From the NCBI GenBank assembly GCA_050741255.1, contig JBOIEQ010000046.1:1-28004 (forward strand): 28,004 bases of DNA, given 5' to 3'. Under the pieces are notes generated by a model. The model was not told the DNA's origin and ran no database searches. It saw only the letters and a list, made by a program, of their open reading frames with translations. Positions within the stretch are counted from its first letter, which is position 1. Every line of letters starts with the position of its first letter. This DNA is from CAZXNF01 sp050741255. Its GTDB lineage: Bacteria; Pseudomonadota; Gammaproteobacteria; Burkholderiales; SG8-41. Of the stretch, positions 15,148 through 22,189 are shown one piece after another. The position numbers were made by a program, and so were the translations under genes.

Positions 15148-16113
15148 CTACTCCGGTTTCACACCGGCATCCTTGACCACCTTCGCCCATTTCAGCGTCT
15201 CGCGCCGGATGTGGGCCGCGAACTGTTCCGGTGTGTTGGCGGTCATCACGGCGCCGTCGCTGCCGAGCTTGTCCTTGACATCCGGCAGCAGAAAGATGGC
15301 GTTGATCTCGCGATTGACGCGCGCCACGATGTCCGCCGGTGTTCCCGCGTTGGTCACCACGCCCTGCCACACGCTCGCTTCGTAACCGGGCACGCCGGAT
15401 TCGGCGACGGTCGGCACCTCCGGCGCGGCGGTGGTGCGCTTCAATGTGGTGACCGCCAGCGCCTTCAGCTTGCCGGTCTTGACGTACGGCATGAGCGCGA
15501 AGGTGGAGGTGATCATCAGTGATACCTGGCCGGCCAGTACTTCGGTGAAGGCCTGCGACAGGCCACGGTAGGGAATATGCACGAGCTTGATGCCGGCCAT
15601 CGTGTTCATCATCTCGACGGCGACGTGCGCCGCGGTGCCGGTGCCGGCGGACGCGTAGGTGATCTGGTCGGGGCGCTGCTTCGCCAGCGTGGCCAGTTCG
15701 CGGAAGGAGCGCACCGGCAGCGACGGGTGCGCGGCCAGCAGCAGCGGAGAAGTGCCGCTCTGGATGACCGGCACGAATGCCGCCGGATCGTAGGGCAGCT
15801 TGCCGTAGAGACTGGGGTTGATCGCGAAGGCCGTCGTGATCATCAGCAGCGTATGTCCATCGGCCGCGGCTCTCGCCGCGAACTCCGTACCCACGAGGGT
15901 TGCAGCACCCGGGCGGTTGTCGACGATCACGGGCTGGCCTAGGCGCTCGTTGAGTTTCTGTCCGATCACGCGCGCCTGCAGGTCGATGGCGCCGCCGGCG
16001 GGGAAGGGCACGATGACCCGCAGCGGTTTGGCGGGATACGTTTGCGCGAGCGCGCCGGAGGACAACAGGAGGACGGCGCTCGCGAGGGATCGCTGGAGGG
16101 TGCTGCTGGGCAT
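15148..16113 (-). CDS. Bug/TctC-family periplasmic solute-binding protein, first gene of the hydro-lyase operon
   Basis: 321 residues from the ATG at 16113, with signal peptide MPSSTLQRSLASAVLLLSSG then ALAQ. Bug motifs: VPFPAGGAIDLQARV, VDNRPGAAT, TYASAGTGTAAH, IPYRGLSQA. An upstream in-frame start (16158) would put 15 non-hydrophobic residues before the signal peptide and is rejected. A sigma70-like promoter at 16149-16177 lies just upstream, making this the promoter-proximal gene. It is the tandem partner of the Bug gene at 14105-15091; a cytosolic membrane partner (TctAB) is absent nearby. Confidence 0.93.
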   Translation of the reverse strand: MPSSTLQRSLASAVLLLSSGALAQTYPAKPLRVIVPFPAGGAIDLQARVIGQKLNERLGQPVIVDNRPGAATLVGTEFAARAAADGHTLLMITTAFAINPSLYGKLPYDPAAFVPVIQSGTSPLLLAAHPSLPVRSFRELATLAKQRPDQITYASAGTGTAAHVAVEMMNTMAGIKLVHIPYRGLSQAFTEVLAGQVSLMITSTFALMPYVKTGKLKALAVTTLKRTTAAPEVPTVAESGVPGYEASVWQGVVTNAGTPADIVARVNREINAIFLLPDVKDKLGSDGAVMTANTPEQFAAHIRRETLKWAKVVKDAGVKPE

Positions 16114-16148
16114 GGGAGGCTCTGCTGGTGGGGAACAACGACAGCCCG

Positions 16149-16177
16149 ACGATAGCAACTGGATGCCGCGTCATCAA
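16149..16177 (-). promoter_or_regulatory. Sigma70-like promoter for the Bug/hydro-lyase operon
   Basis: On the minus strand TTGATG (16177-16172) and TATCGT (16154-16149) are separated by exactly 17 bp. The predicted start is near 16142, giving a 5' leader of about 29 nt before the ATG at 16113. The 180-bp spacer is the divergent region between this operon and the exported-protein gene; nothing else stands out in it. Confidence 0.45.
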
Positions 16178-16293
16178 GGCAGGCGTGCGGTTGAGGAGGG
16201 CATCCGCCGGGGCGAAACCGGCCGCGTGCACCGGCATGGACAGCCTGCGCCGAAGCGCGCACACTTTTGCGGCATTCCCGGAGAAAACTCCGC

Positions 16294-16884
16294 ATGGCGA
16301 GCCGCGACAACAGCAACCACCGCAACCACCGCAACCACCGGCGATGGATGGCGGCCGGCGCGCTGGCGCTGTCCGCCGCGTTCGCGCCGACGGGCGGTGC
16401 CGCCGACACCACGGGCGATTTTGGCGCCGACCTCAACCGGCTCGCGCGGGCGCGCCACGTGCACTGCGCGTTCTACCGGAACTACGAAATCGACGCGGAC
16501 ACGGGCGACCGCGTGATGGTCGAGGGCCACGCGGACGCGCTGGCGCACTACCAGGGCATCAGCGTGGCGCGTGCGAGTGCGCGGCAGATCCACACACGCA
16601 TGGCCGGCAGCCGCGACGTGAAGGTCGTGCGCACGCCCCGCTACCTGCACTTCATCGACGACGCGGGCGGCTTCTACCAGGTCACCACCATCTACGGCTG
16701 TCTCGACCATGACGAGCGCCGCGGCGTGTGCCGCACCTTCGGCGCCGCCGCGATGCGCCATTTCGACGCGCGCGTGCTGGTCGAGCCGGATCTCGTCTTC
16801 GACCGCGGGCGCGACCTCGTGGAGCCCGGCTTCTGCGACCATGGCTTCGTCGAGGCGGTGGAGGCCGCGCAGGGCGGCAAGTAG
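16294..16884 (+). CDS. Exported protein of unknown function with an Asn-His-Arg repeat before the signal helix
   Basis: 196 residues from ATG 16294. The basic n-region contains three exact Asn-His-Arg units, followed by a hydrophobic helix (WMAAGALALSAAFA) and probable cleavage near GGAAD. The mature part is about 155 residues with three or four Cys (HCAF, YGCL, VCRTF, FCDH), enough for two disulfides, which fits a periplasmic protein next to dsbC downstream. No family recognised. A TTG at 16267 is a longer alternative start; the ATG is preferred because GGAG lies about 11 nt upstream. Confidence 0.72.
   Translation: MASRDNSNHRNHRNHRRWMAAGALALSAAFAPTGGAADTTGDFGADLNRLARARHVHCAFYRNYEIDADTGDRVMVEGHADALAHYQGISVARASARQIHTRMAGSRDVKVVRTPRYLHFIDDAGGFYQVTTIYGCLDHDERRGVCRTFGAAAMRHFDARVLVEPDLVFDRGRDLVEPGFCDHGFVEAVEAAQGGK
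16314..16340 (+). repeat. Three exact copies of a 9-bp in-frame repeat
   Basis: CAACCACCG occurs at 16314, 16323 and 16332 without interruption. It encodes the Asn-His-Arg triplets in the n-region of the exported protein's signal sequence. Confidence 0.9.
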
Positions 16885-17001
16885 ACCCGTCGCGCGGCCG
16901 GCGGGGTTCGCATCCGTGCGGAATTCCCGGCCGGGCGCTGCGTGCTGGACCTGCGGCGGGCGATGCCCGATGAGCGGCGCGGCCCCTGTGGCCCGCTTCG
17001 C

Positions 17002-17007
17002 TACAAT
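17002..17007 (+). promoter_or_regulatory. -10 element (TACAAT) abutting the dsbC start
   Basis: TACAAT ends 9 nt before the ATG at 17017, so transcription would begin only a few bases before the start codon. No Shine-Dalgarno is present. This fits a leaderless or near-leaderless mRNA. No convincing -35 box was found. Confidence 0.4.
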
Positions 17008-17016
17008 CGCCGGGCC

Positions 17017-17781
17017 ATGACAAAACAACCCGTGTTTTCGCGCCGTCCGCTTCCTCTTCCGCTGTTCCGCCGCCTGTGCGCAGCGCTCGCGCTGTGCGTG
17101 CTGCCGCTGACCGCCCTCGCCGACGAAGCGGAAGTGCGCAAGCTCGTCGAAGCGAAGTTCAAGGGGGCGAAAATCGAAAGCGTGACCAGGAGTCCCTACA
17201 GCGGACTCTACGAAGTGTTCCTCGACAATCGTATTTTCTACACCGACGAACAGCTCACCTTCATGTTGGTCGGCCAGTTGATCGACGTCAAATCAAATGC
17301 CAACGTGACGGAACTGCGCTACCGCAAACTGACCGCGGTGAATACGAAGGACCTGCCGCCGCTGTCGATGGCGATCAAGAAGGTCAAGGGCAACGGCAAG
17401 CGCACGCTGATGGTGTTCACCGACCCGATGTGCCCGTTCTGCAAGGGGCTGGAAAAAGAGCTCGAGAAGGTCAACAACGTCTCGATCTACATCTTCCTGT
17501 CGCCCAACGAGGGGAAATTTCCGGGCGCGACCACCATGGCCAACTCGATCTGGTGCTCCTCGGACCGCCAGAAGACCTACGACGACTGGATGCTGAAGGG
17601 CGTGACGCCCACCGCCTCCAGCACGAGTTGCAAGACGCCGGTCGCGGACATCGACAAGATCAGCGGCAAGCTGGGCGTCTCCGTCAGCCCGACGCTGTTC
17701 TTTGCCGACGGCGCACGCATTGCCGGCGCCATCCGTGCGCCGGACATCGACCGCTACCTCGACCAGACGCCCGCGAAGTAG
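17017..17781 (+). CDS. dsbC: Periplasmic thiol:disulfide isomerase DsbC
   Basis: 254 residues. The signal peptide ends about A-L-A-D (residue 35). A DsbC/G-type N-terminal dimerisation domain follows (DEAEVRKLVEAKFKG through the LIDVKSNANVTEL region), then a thioredoxin-fold catalytic domain with active-site Cys139-Pro-Phe-Cys142. It also has the cis-Pro loop VSPTLFF, and the extra pair WCSS and TSCK that forms the structural disulfide in DsbC. It isomerises wrong disulfides in exported proteins. The ATG at 17017 is chosen because it gives a standard signal peptide; an upstream Met at 16942 would add 25 non-signal residues. A -10 box sits just before the start. It is tail-to-tail with the cysteine desulfurase gene. 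Confidence 0.92.
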   Translation: MTKQPVFSRRPLPLPLFRRLCAALALCVLPLTALADEAEVRKLVEAKFKGAKIESVTRSPYSGLYEVFLDNRIFYTDEQLTFMLVGQLIDVKSNANVTELRYRKLTAVNTKDLPPLSMAIKKVKGNGKRTLMVFTDPMCPFCKGLEKELEKVNNVSIYIFLSPNEGKFPGATTMANSIWCSSDRQKTYDDWMLKGVTPTASSTSCKTPVADIDKISGKLGVSVSPTLFFADGARIAGAIRAPDIDRYLDQTPAK

Positions 17782-17799
17782 ACGTACAAGCGCTTCGCT

Positions 17800-18942
17800 C
17801 TACGCCGCGACGCGGCGGCAGTCCTCGATCTTCCCGCACAAGTAGCCGATCGCGTGGTCGATCTCGGTCTCCGTGGTGAAACGGCCCACGGTAATGCGCA
17901 GCGCGCTGCCGGCGGGGTTGCCCAGCGCGGCGAGCACATGGGAGGTCGACGCCGCCCCCGACGAACACGCCGAGGTCGATGACACCGCGATGTCGGTCAG
18001 CGAGGCCGCCAGGCTGTCGCAGCGGGGCAGGTTCACGGAGACGTTGAGGTTGTGCGCGATGCGCTGCGTGAGGCAGCCGTTCACGTGCACTTCCGGGTAG
18101 GCGGTCAGCGCGCGCACGAGCTTGTCGCGCAGGGTGCGCACGCGCGGAACTTCGGTCGCCATGTCGGCGCCGGCGATGCGGAAACACTCCGCCATGCCCA
18201 CGATCTGGTGGGTGGCGAGCGTGCCGGAACGCATGCCGCGTTCGTGGCCGCCGCCGTGCATCTGCAGTTCCAGCCGCACGCGCCGGCTGCGCGACACGTA
18301 CAGCGCGCCGATGCCCTTGGGGCCGTAGGTCTTGTGCGCGGTGAGGGAGGCGAGGTCCACCGGCAGCGCGGCGAGATCGATTGCCACTTTGCCGGTCGCC
18401 TGCGCGGCGTCCACGTGGAAGAGTACGCCCTTCTCCCGGCAGATCGCGCCCAGCGCGGCGATGTCCTGGATAACGCCGATCTCGTTGTTGACCAGCATCA
18501 CCGAGGCCACCGTGGTGTCCGGCCGCAGTGCGTCGCGGAACTGGTCGAGGTCGAGCAGGCCGTCGGACTGGACCGGCAGGACCGTGACCTCGAAGCCGTC
18601 GTGCGCGAGCGCCTGCACGGTGTCGAGCACGGCCTTGTGCTCGGTGGCGACCGTGACGATGTGCTTGCCTTTTGCGCGATAGGCGAGGGCCGCCCCCTTG
18701 ATCGCGAGATTGTCGGACTCCGTGGCGCCCGAGGTCCAGACGATTTCGCCCGGGTCGGCGTTGACGAGGCGGGCGACTTCATCGCGCGCGGCTTCCACGG
18801 CCGCGCGGGCGTCCGTGCCGTAGCGGTGGGTGGAACTCGCCGGGTTGCCGAATTGCTCGGTCAGCCACGGCAGCATGGCGGACACCACCCGCGGATCGAC
18901 CGGGGTGGTGGCGGAGTTGTCGAGGTAGATGGGGAGTTTCAT
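17800..18942 (-). CDS. Cysteine desulfurase (NifS/IscS family)
   Basis: A 380-residue PLP enzyme that takes sulfur from cysteine to form an enzyme persulfide for Fe-S cluster or thio-cofactor assembly. Seen: N-terminal YLDNSATTPV, His102 (TEHKAV), the HVDAAQ PLP-contact block, Lys204 (TAHKTYGPKG) as Schiff-base lysine, and catalytic Cys326 in the SSTSACSSG loop. The loop length is of the IscS/NifS (group I) kind. It is about 24 residues shorter than E. coli IscS (404), mainly at the C-terminal IscU-contact tail. No iscR, iscU or other isc genes are adjacent, so it is probably a stand-alone desulfurase rather than the main isc copy. SD AGGAAGAG lies just before the ATG. Confidence 0.94.
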   Translation of the reverse strand: MKLPIYLDNSATTPVDPRVVSAMLPWLTEQFGNPASSTHRYGTDARAAVEAARDEVARLVNADPGEIVWTSGATESDNLAIKGAALAYRAKGKHIVTVATEHKAVLDTVQALAHDGFEVTVLPVQSDGLLDLDQFRDALRPDTTVASVMLVNNEIGVIQDIAALGAICREKGVLFHVDAAQATGKVAIDLAALPVDLASLTAHKTYGPKGIGALYVSRSRRVRLELQMHGGGHERGMRSGTLATHQIVGMAECFRIAGADMATEVPRVRTLRDKLVRALTAYPEVHVNGCLTQRIAHNLNVSVNLPRCDSLAASLTDIAVSSTSACSSGAASTSHVLAALGNPAGSALRITVGRFTTETEIDHAIGYLCGKIEDCRRVAA

Positions 18943-18960
18943 GGTCTCTTCCTAAAACAG

Positions 18961-19082
18961 ATTAGCCGCCAAGACGCCAAGAGGAATAAAAACGAAATGA
19001 GCCGCAGAGACGCAGAGAGCGCGGAGGAAAACCGGAATATCAGCCCGGTTTGCTTGGCGATCTTGGCGTCTTGGCGGCAAAA
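18961..19082. repeat. Composite inverted repeat (element E), CTTGGCG family with a CGCAGAGA block
   Basis: 18965-18982 is an exact 18-nt reverse complement of 19061-19078. The right arm extends to 19053 with a further CTTGGCGAT unit. The loop holds a second tandem block of CGCAGAGA-type units (about 19000-19026). It lies between the dimeric-barrel gene and the desulfurase gene, both on the minus strand, and shares its end sequence with element B. Confidence 0.88.
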
Positions 19083-19090
19083 ACAGTCGT

Positions 19091-19747
19091 TCAATGCTCG
19101 CCGTGCCGCAGCGTCCCGCGGATGAGGCGGTACCAGGTGCGGCGGGCGTTCGCGAACAGAGGCTGCATTGTACCGGTGCGGGAGCGCTCGCGGGCGTCCA
19201 GCCACGCGGGGCACTCGAACACTTCGCGCGCGGACAGTTCATAGGCCGCGAGCGAGAGCGGCGATCCCATCACGGCCTCGTAGCGGCGCGAGCGCAGCAC
19301 GCCCGGCACGGCGGCCAGCGCGGGCAGGTGCTCGCGGTCGTACCAGTCCCGGAATTCGGCGGCGCGGCCGGCGTCCGCGCAGTCGGTCTGCACGGTATAG
19401 AGCCACGGCGCATCAGGGGCCGGTTCGGCCCCGTGCGACCACGCAAGCCGGTAGTTATGACGCAGGCGGTTCTCGCCGTAGAAGGTGCGGATACGGCGCG
19501 ACCAGCCGGTGGGATGCTGCACGAGGTGCTGGAATGCGGGCCCGGGTTCCACGCGTTCGTCCTCGGTCTCGTACCACGCCAGATACTTTGGCACCGTGTC
19601 GACGGCGGCATAGCGCCGGGCGCTGGTGAAGCCGGGCAGGTTCGTCACGTGGGCGAGATGCTCCAGCGCGTACCAGTCGTTGAATTCTTCCTCGCGCGCC
19701 GGCGGCACATGCAGCCAGACGGTGATGAGCCCCCGTGCCTCCGCCAT
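19091..19747 (-). CDS. Tandem dimeric alpha/beta-barrel protein (EthD/ABM-like)
   Basis: 218 residues built from two copies of a ferredoxin-like alpha/beta unit. Each unit has the same core: EFNDWYALEHLAHVTNLPGF (residues 21-40) and EFRDWYDREHLPALAAVPGV (in the second half), each followed by an R-R-Y strand. Such folds occur in EthD-like, muconolactone-isomerase-like and monooxygenase-like proteins acting on small organics; no catalytic signature singles one out. The ATG at 19747 is preferred because AAGGTGGAG lies about 8 nt upstream. A GTG at 19756 overlapping the preceding TGA (GTGA) is an alternative that would couple it to the Bug gene. Probably cotranscribed with that receptor and perhaps acting on its ligand. 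Confidence 0.75.
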   Translation of the reverse strand: MAEARGLITVWLHVPPAREEEFNDWYALEHLAHVTNLPGFTSARRYAAVDTVPKYLAWYETEDERVEPGPAFQHLVQHPTGWSRRIRTFYGENRLRHNYRLAWSHGAEPAPDAPWLYTVQTDCADAGRAAEFRDWYDREHLPALAAVPGVLRSRRYEAVMGSPLSLAAYELSAREVFECPAWLDARERSRTGTMQPLFANARRTWYRLIRGTLRHGEH

Positions 19748-19752
19748 CGGTT

Positions 19753-20724
19753 TCACTCCACCTTGATGCCCGCGGTGCGGATCACCTTGGTCCAGCGCGC
19801 GTGTTCGTCGCGGATCAGCTGTGCGAACTGCTCGGGTGTGCTGGTTTCGGGGTCCACGCCCTGCTGCAGGAATTTTTCCTTGAGGTCCGGCGTGGCCATC
19901 GCCTTCACGATGTCGCGGTTCAGCCGCGCGATGATGTCCTTCGATGTCGCCGCCGGCGCCACCACGCCGTACCAGATCAGCACCTCCGCGCCTTTCAGCC
20001 CGGCCTCGGCGATGGTGGGGGCCTCGGGCAGGCTCGCATTGCGGGTCTTGCCGGTGGTGGCGAGCGCGCGCAGCTTGCCGGCCTTCACCAGCGGCACGAC
20101 CGGCGGCACGCCGGAGAACACGATGCTGACCTGGCCGCCGATGAGGTCGGTGAGCGCTTCGGCGTTGCCCTTGTAGGGTACGTGCACCAGATTCGTGCCG
20201 GTTTCCAGTTTGAACAATTCGCCGGTGAGGTGCGGGCTGCTGCCGACGCCGGGCGAGCCGTAGTTGAGCTGGCCGGGCTTCGCCTTCGCCAGCGCGACCA
20301 GCTCGCGGATCGTCTTCGCGGGGATCGACGGGTGCACGACGATCGCGACCGGGCCGGTGGCGAGCAGGCTGACGGCGGCGAAGTCCTTCACCGGGTCGAA
20401 GGGGGTCTTCGGATACAGCACCGGGTTCATCGCCAGCGGACCGAGCGCGCCGATGGCGAGCGTGTGCCCGTCGGGCGCGGCCTTCGCGGCGGCGTCCATG
20501 CCGATGGCGCCGCCGGCGCCGGGACGGTTCTCGACGATGACCGGCGTGCCCAGCGCTTCGTTCAGCTTGGGGCTGAGCAGCCGGCCCATGATGTCGATCG
20601 TGCTGCCGGGACCGAAGGGCGCGATGATGCGCACGGGTTTACCGGCGGGAAAGGTCTGCGCGGGCAGCGCAGTTGCGAATGCGCAGGCAGCGCCCAGCGT
20701 GAGGACTCTCGTCAGTGAACGCAT
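19753..20724 (-). CDS. Bug/TctC-family periplasmic solute-binding protein
   Basis: 323 residues. Signal peptide to about A-L-P-A-Q (residue 23). Motifs: APFGPGSTIDIMGRL, VENRPGAGGAIG, NYGSPGVGSSPHL, VPYKGNAEAL and a C-terminal EHARWTKVIRTAGIK. SD CCGGAG lies about 7 nt before the ATG. The downstream barrel-protein gene starts at the stop codon. The Asp in the first motif (STID) is conserved with the other Bug proteins here. Ligand unknown, an organic acid by family. Confidence 0.93.
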   Translation of the reverse strand: MRSLTRVLTLGAACAFATALPAQTFPAGKPVRIIAPFGPGSTIDIMGRLLSPKLNEALGTPVIVENRPGAGGAIGMDAAAKAAPDGHTLAIGALGPLAMNPVLYPKTPFDPVKDFAAVSLLATGPVAIVVHPSIPAKTIRELVALAKAKPGQLNYGSPGVGSSPHLTGELFKLETGTNLVHVPYKGNAEALTDLIGGQVSIVFSGVPPVVPLVKAGKLRALATTGKTRNASLPEAPTIAEAGLKGAEVLIWYGVVAPAATSKDIIARLNRDIVKAMATPDLKEKFLQQGVDPETSTPEQFAQLIRDEHARWTKVIRTAGIKVE

Positions 20725-20767
20725 CGGTGGCTCCGGGGAGTGAAGCCGCGCTTGCCTGCCGCGCGGG

Positions 20768-21043
20768 CTAGTGCTTCGGGATCAGCGCCGCCAGTACCCG
20801 CTGGCGCTTGTCCTCGATGTCCTTCGCGAAACCCGGATGGCGCTGCTCCACGAAGCCGGTCGCCATGCCGAGCTTCAGGAGCGCCACCGCGAAGGTCGCG
20901 CCGAGGTCGTCGAGGTCGGGGCTCGCCCGCGCCAGTTGCAGCGCTTCGATCGTTTCGTCGAGCAACTGCTTCAGCGCGGTGCTGGTTTCGGCGTCGAACT
21001 GGGTGTCGATCACCGTGGATGTGGGCGTGGTGGGTTCGGACAT
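20768..21043 (-). CDS. Small helical protein of unknown function
   Basis: 91 residues, predicted mostly alpha-helical and acidic, with no Cys and no signal peptide or membrane helix. No family recognised. The codon pattern and placement between two Bug genes support it being real, and it has its own -10-like TAGAAT just upstream. No Shine-Dalgarno is seen. Function unknown. Confidence 0.65.
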   Translation of the reverse strand: MSEPTTPTSTVIDTQFDAETSTALKQLLDETIEALQLARASPDLDDLGATFAVALLKLGMATGFVEQRHPGFAKDIEDKRQRVLAALIPKH

Positions 21044-21049
21044 GGCAGT

Positions 21050-21055
21050 ATTCTA
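21050..21055 (-). promoter_or_regulatory. -10 element (TAGAAT) abutting the small-protein start
   Basis: On the minus strand TAGAAT ends 6 nt before the ATG at 21043, so the transcript would start at or next to the start codon. This suggests a leaderless mRNA; the -35 region is weak. Confidence 0.35.
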
Positions 21056-21111
21056 GCGCAGCCTTTCTTCCGGAACCGGCTGCCGATCTTCAATCACGAC
21101 AGGGGGGAAAC

Positions 21112-22074
21112 ATGCACAAGGCCGGACTCGCGCTGCTGCTCGCTGTGGCGGCATCCACAGCGCAAGCGCAGCCCTATCCCGCACGGCCGGTGCGCGTCAT
21201 CGTCGCCTACGCGCCGGGCGGCGGATCGGACCTGCTCGCTCGGCTGGTCGCGCCGCGGCTGACGCAGGAATTCGGCCAGCAGTTCATCGTCGACAACCGG
21301 CCGGGCGGCAACACGCTGATCGCGATGCAGTTGCTGGCGAACGCGCCGGCCGACGGCTACACGCTGGGCGTGATCGATACCGCGTTCGTGATCAATCCGC
21401 CGCTGATGGACAAACTGCCGTACGACTCGGCGCGTGCCTTCGCGCCGGTGACGCTGCTCGCCACCTCGCCTTTCGTGCTGGTCGTGCATCCGGCGGTGGC
21501 GGCGAAAACCGTGACCGAACTCGTGGCGCTGGCGAAGGCGAAGCCGGGGCAGATCACCTTCAGTTCGGCGGGGCCCGGCACCGGTACGCGCATCGCATCG
21601 GACCAGTTCCGCAAGGCCGCCGGCATCGAAATCCTGCAGGTGCCGTACAAGGGCGGCGCGCCGTCCGCCGCGGCGCTGATCGGCGGCGAGGTCAACGCAT
21701 CCTTCGCCACGCTGCCGCTCATGTACACGCAGATCAGGGCCGGCCGCGCGCGGGCGCTCGCCGTGACCGGCGCGCGCCGCTACGCGCAATTGCCGGAGGC
21801 GCCGACGCTCGCGGAAGCCGGCTACCGCGACGTGACCGCGAGCGGGTTCTGGGGCGTGGTCGCGCCGGCCGGCGTGCCGCCCGTGGTCGTTACGCGGCTC
21901 AACGAGGCGATCGCGCGTTACCTGCAGACGCCGGAAGTGCGCGAGACGCTCGCCCAGATGCATTTCGAAGGCCCGCCACCGGGCATGAGCGTGGTGGCGT
22001 TCGGCGGTTTCCTCAAGACGGAACTCGCGCGCTGGGAGAAGGCGGTAAAGGAGACGGGGGCGAAGCTGGAGTAA
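21112..22074 (+). CDS. Bug/TctC-family periplasmic solute-binding protein
   Basis: 320 residues from ATG 21112. The signal peptide MHKAGLALLLAVAAS ends at A-Q-A-Q (about 20). Motifs: VAYAPGGGSDLLARL, VDNRPGGNT, TFSSAGPGTGTR, VPYKGGAPSA and the C-terminal ELARWEKAVKETGAKLE. Purine-rich AGGGGGGAAA lies just before the start. It is divergent from the small helical gene and convergent with the enolase-superfamily gene, with hairpin element F between. Ligand unknown; the neighbouring enolase-superfamily enzyme suggests a sugar-acid or hydroxyacid. Confidence 0.93.
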   Translation: MHKAGLALLLAVAASTAQAQPYPARPVRVIVAYAPGGGSDLLARLVAPRLTQEFGQQFIVDNRPGGNTLIAMQLLANAPADGYTLGVIDTAFVINPPLMDKLPYDSARAFAPVTLLATSPFVLVVHPAVAAKTVTELVALAKAKPGQITFSSAGPGTGTRIASDQFRKAAGIEILQVPYKGGAPSAAALIGGEVNASFATLPLMYTQIRAGRARALAVTGARRYAQLPEAPTLAEAGYRDVTASGFWGVVAPAGVPPVVVTRLNEAIARYLQTPEVRETLAQMHFEGPPPGMSVVAFGGFLKTELARWEKAVKETGAKLE

Positions 22075-22091
22075 GACCAGGAACTACGAAT

Positions 22092-22180
22092 GAACCACGG
22101 AGGCACAGAGACACGGAGAAAAACAAAAGAAAGGGCGTTCGAAAAACGCATTCCTCCGTGTCTCTGTGCCTCTGTGGTTC
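22092..22180. repeat. Inverted repeat of CAGAGGCA-type units between convergent genes (element F)
   Basis: 22092-22118 pairs with 22154-22180 at 26 of 27 positions, around a 35-nt loop. The arm units are the same as those of element C. It lies between the convergent ends of a Bug gene (stop at 22074) and the enolase-superfamily gene (stop at 22190), so it may act as a bidirectional terminator, though the sister element C lies between codirectional genes. Confidence 0.9.
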
Positions 22181-22189
22181 AACTGTTCT

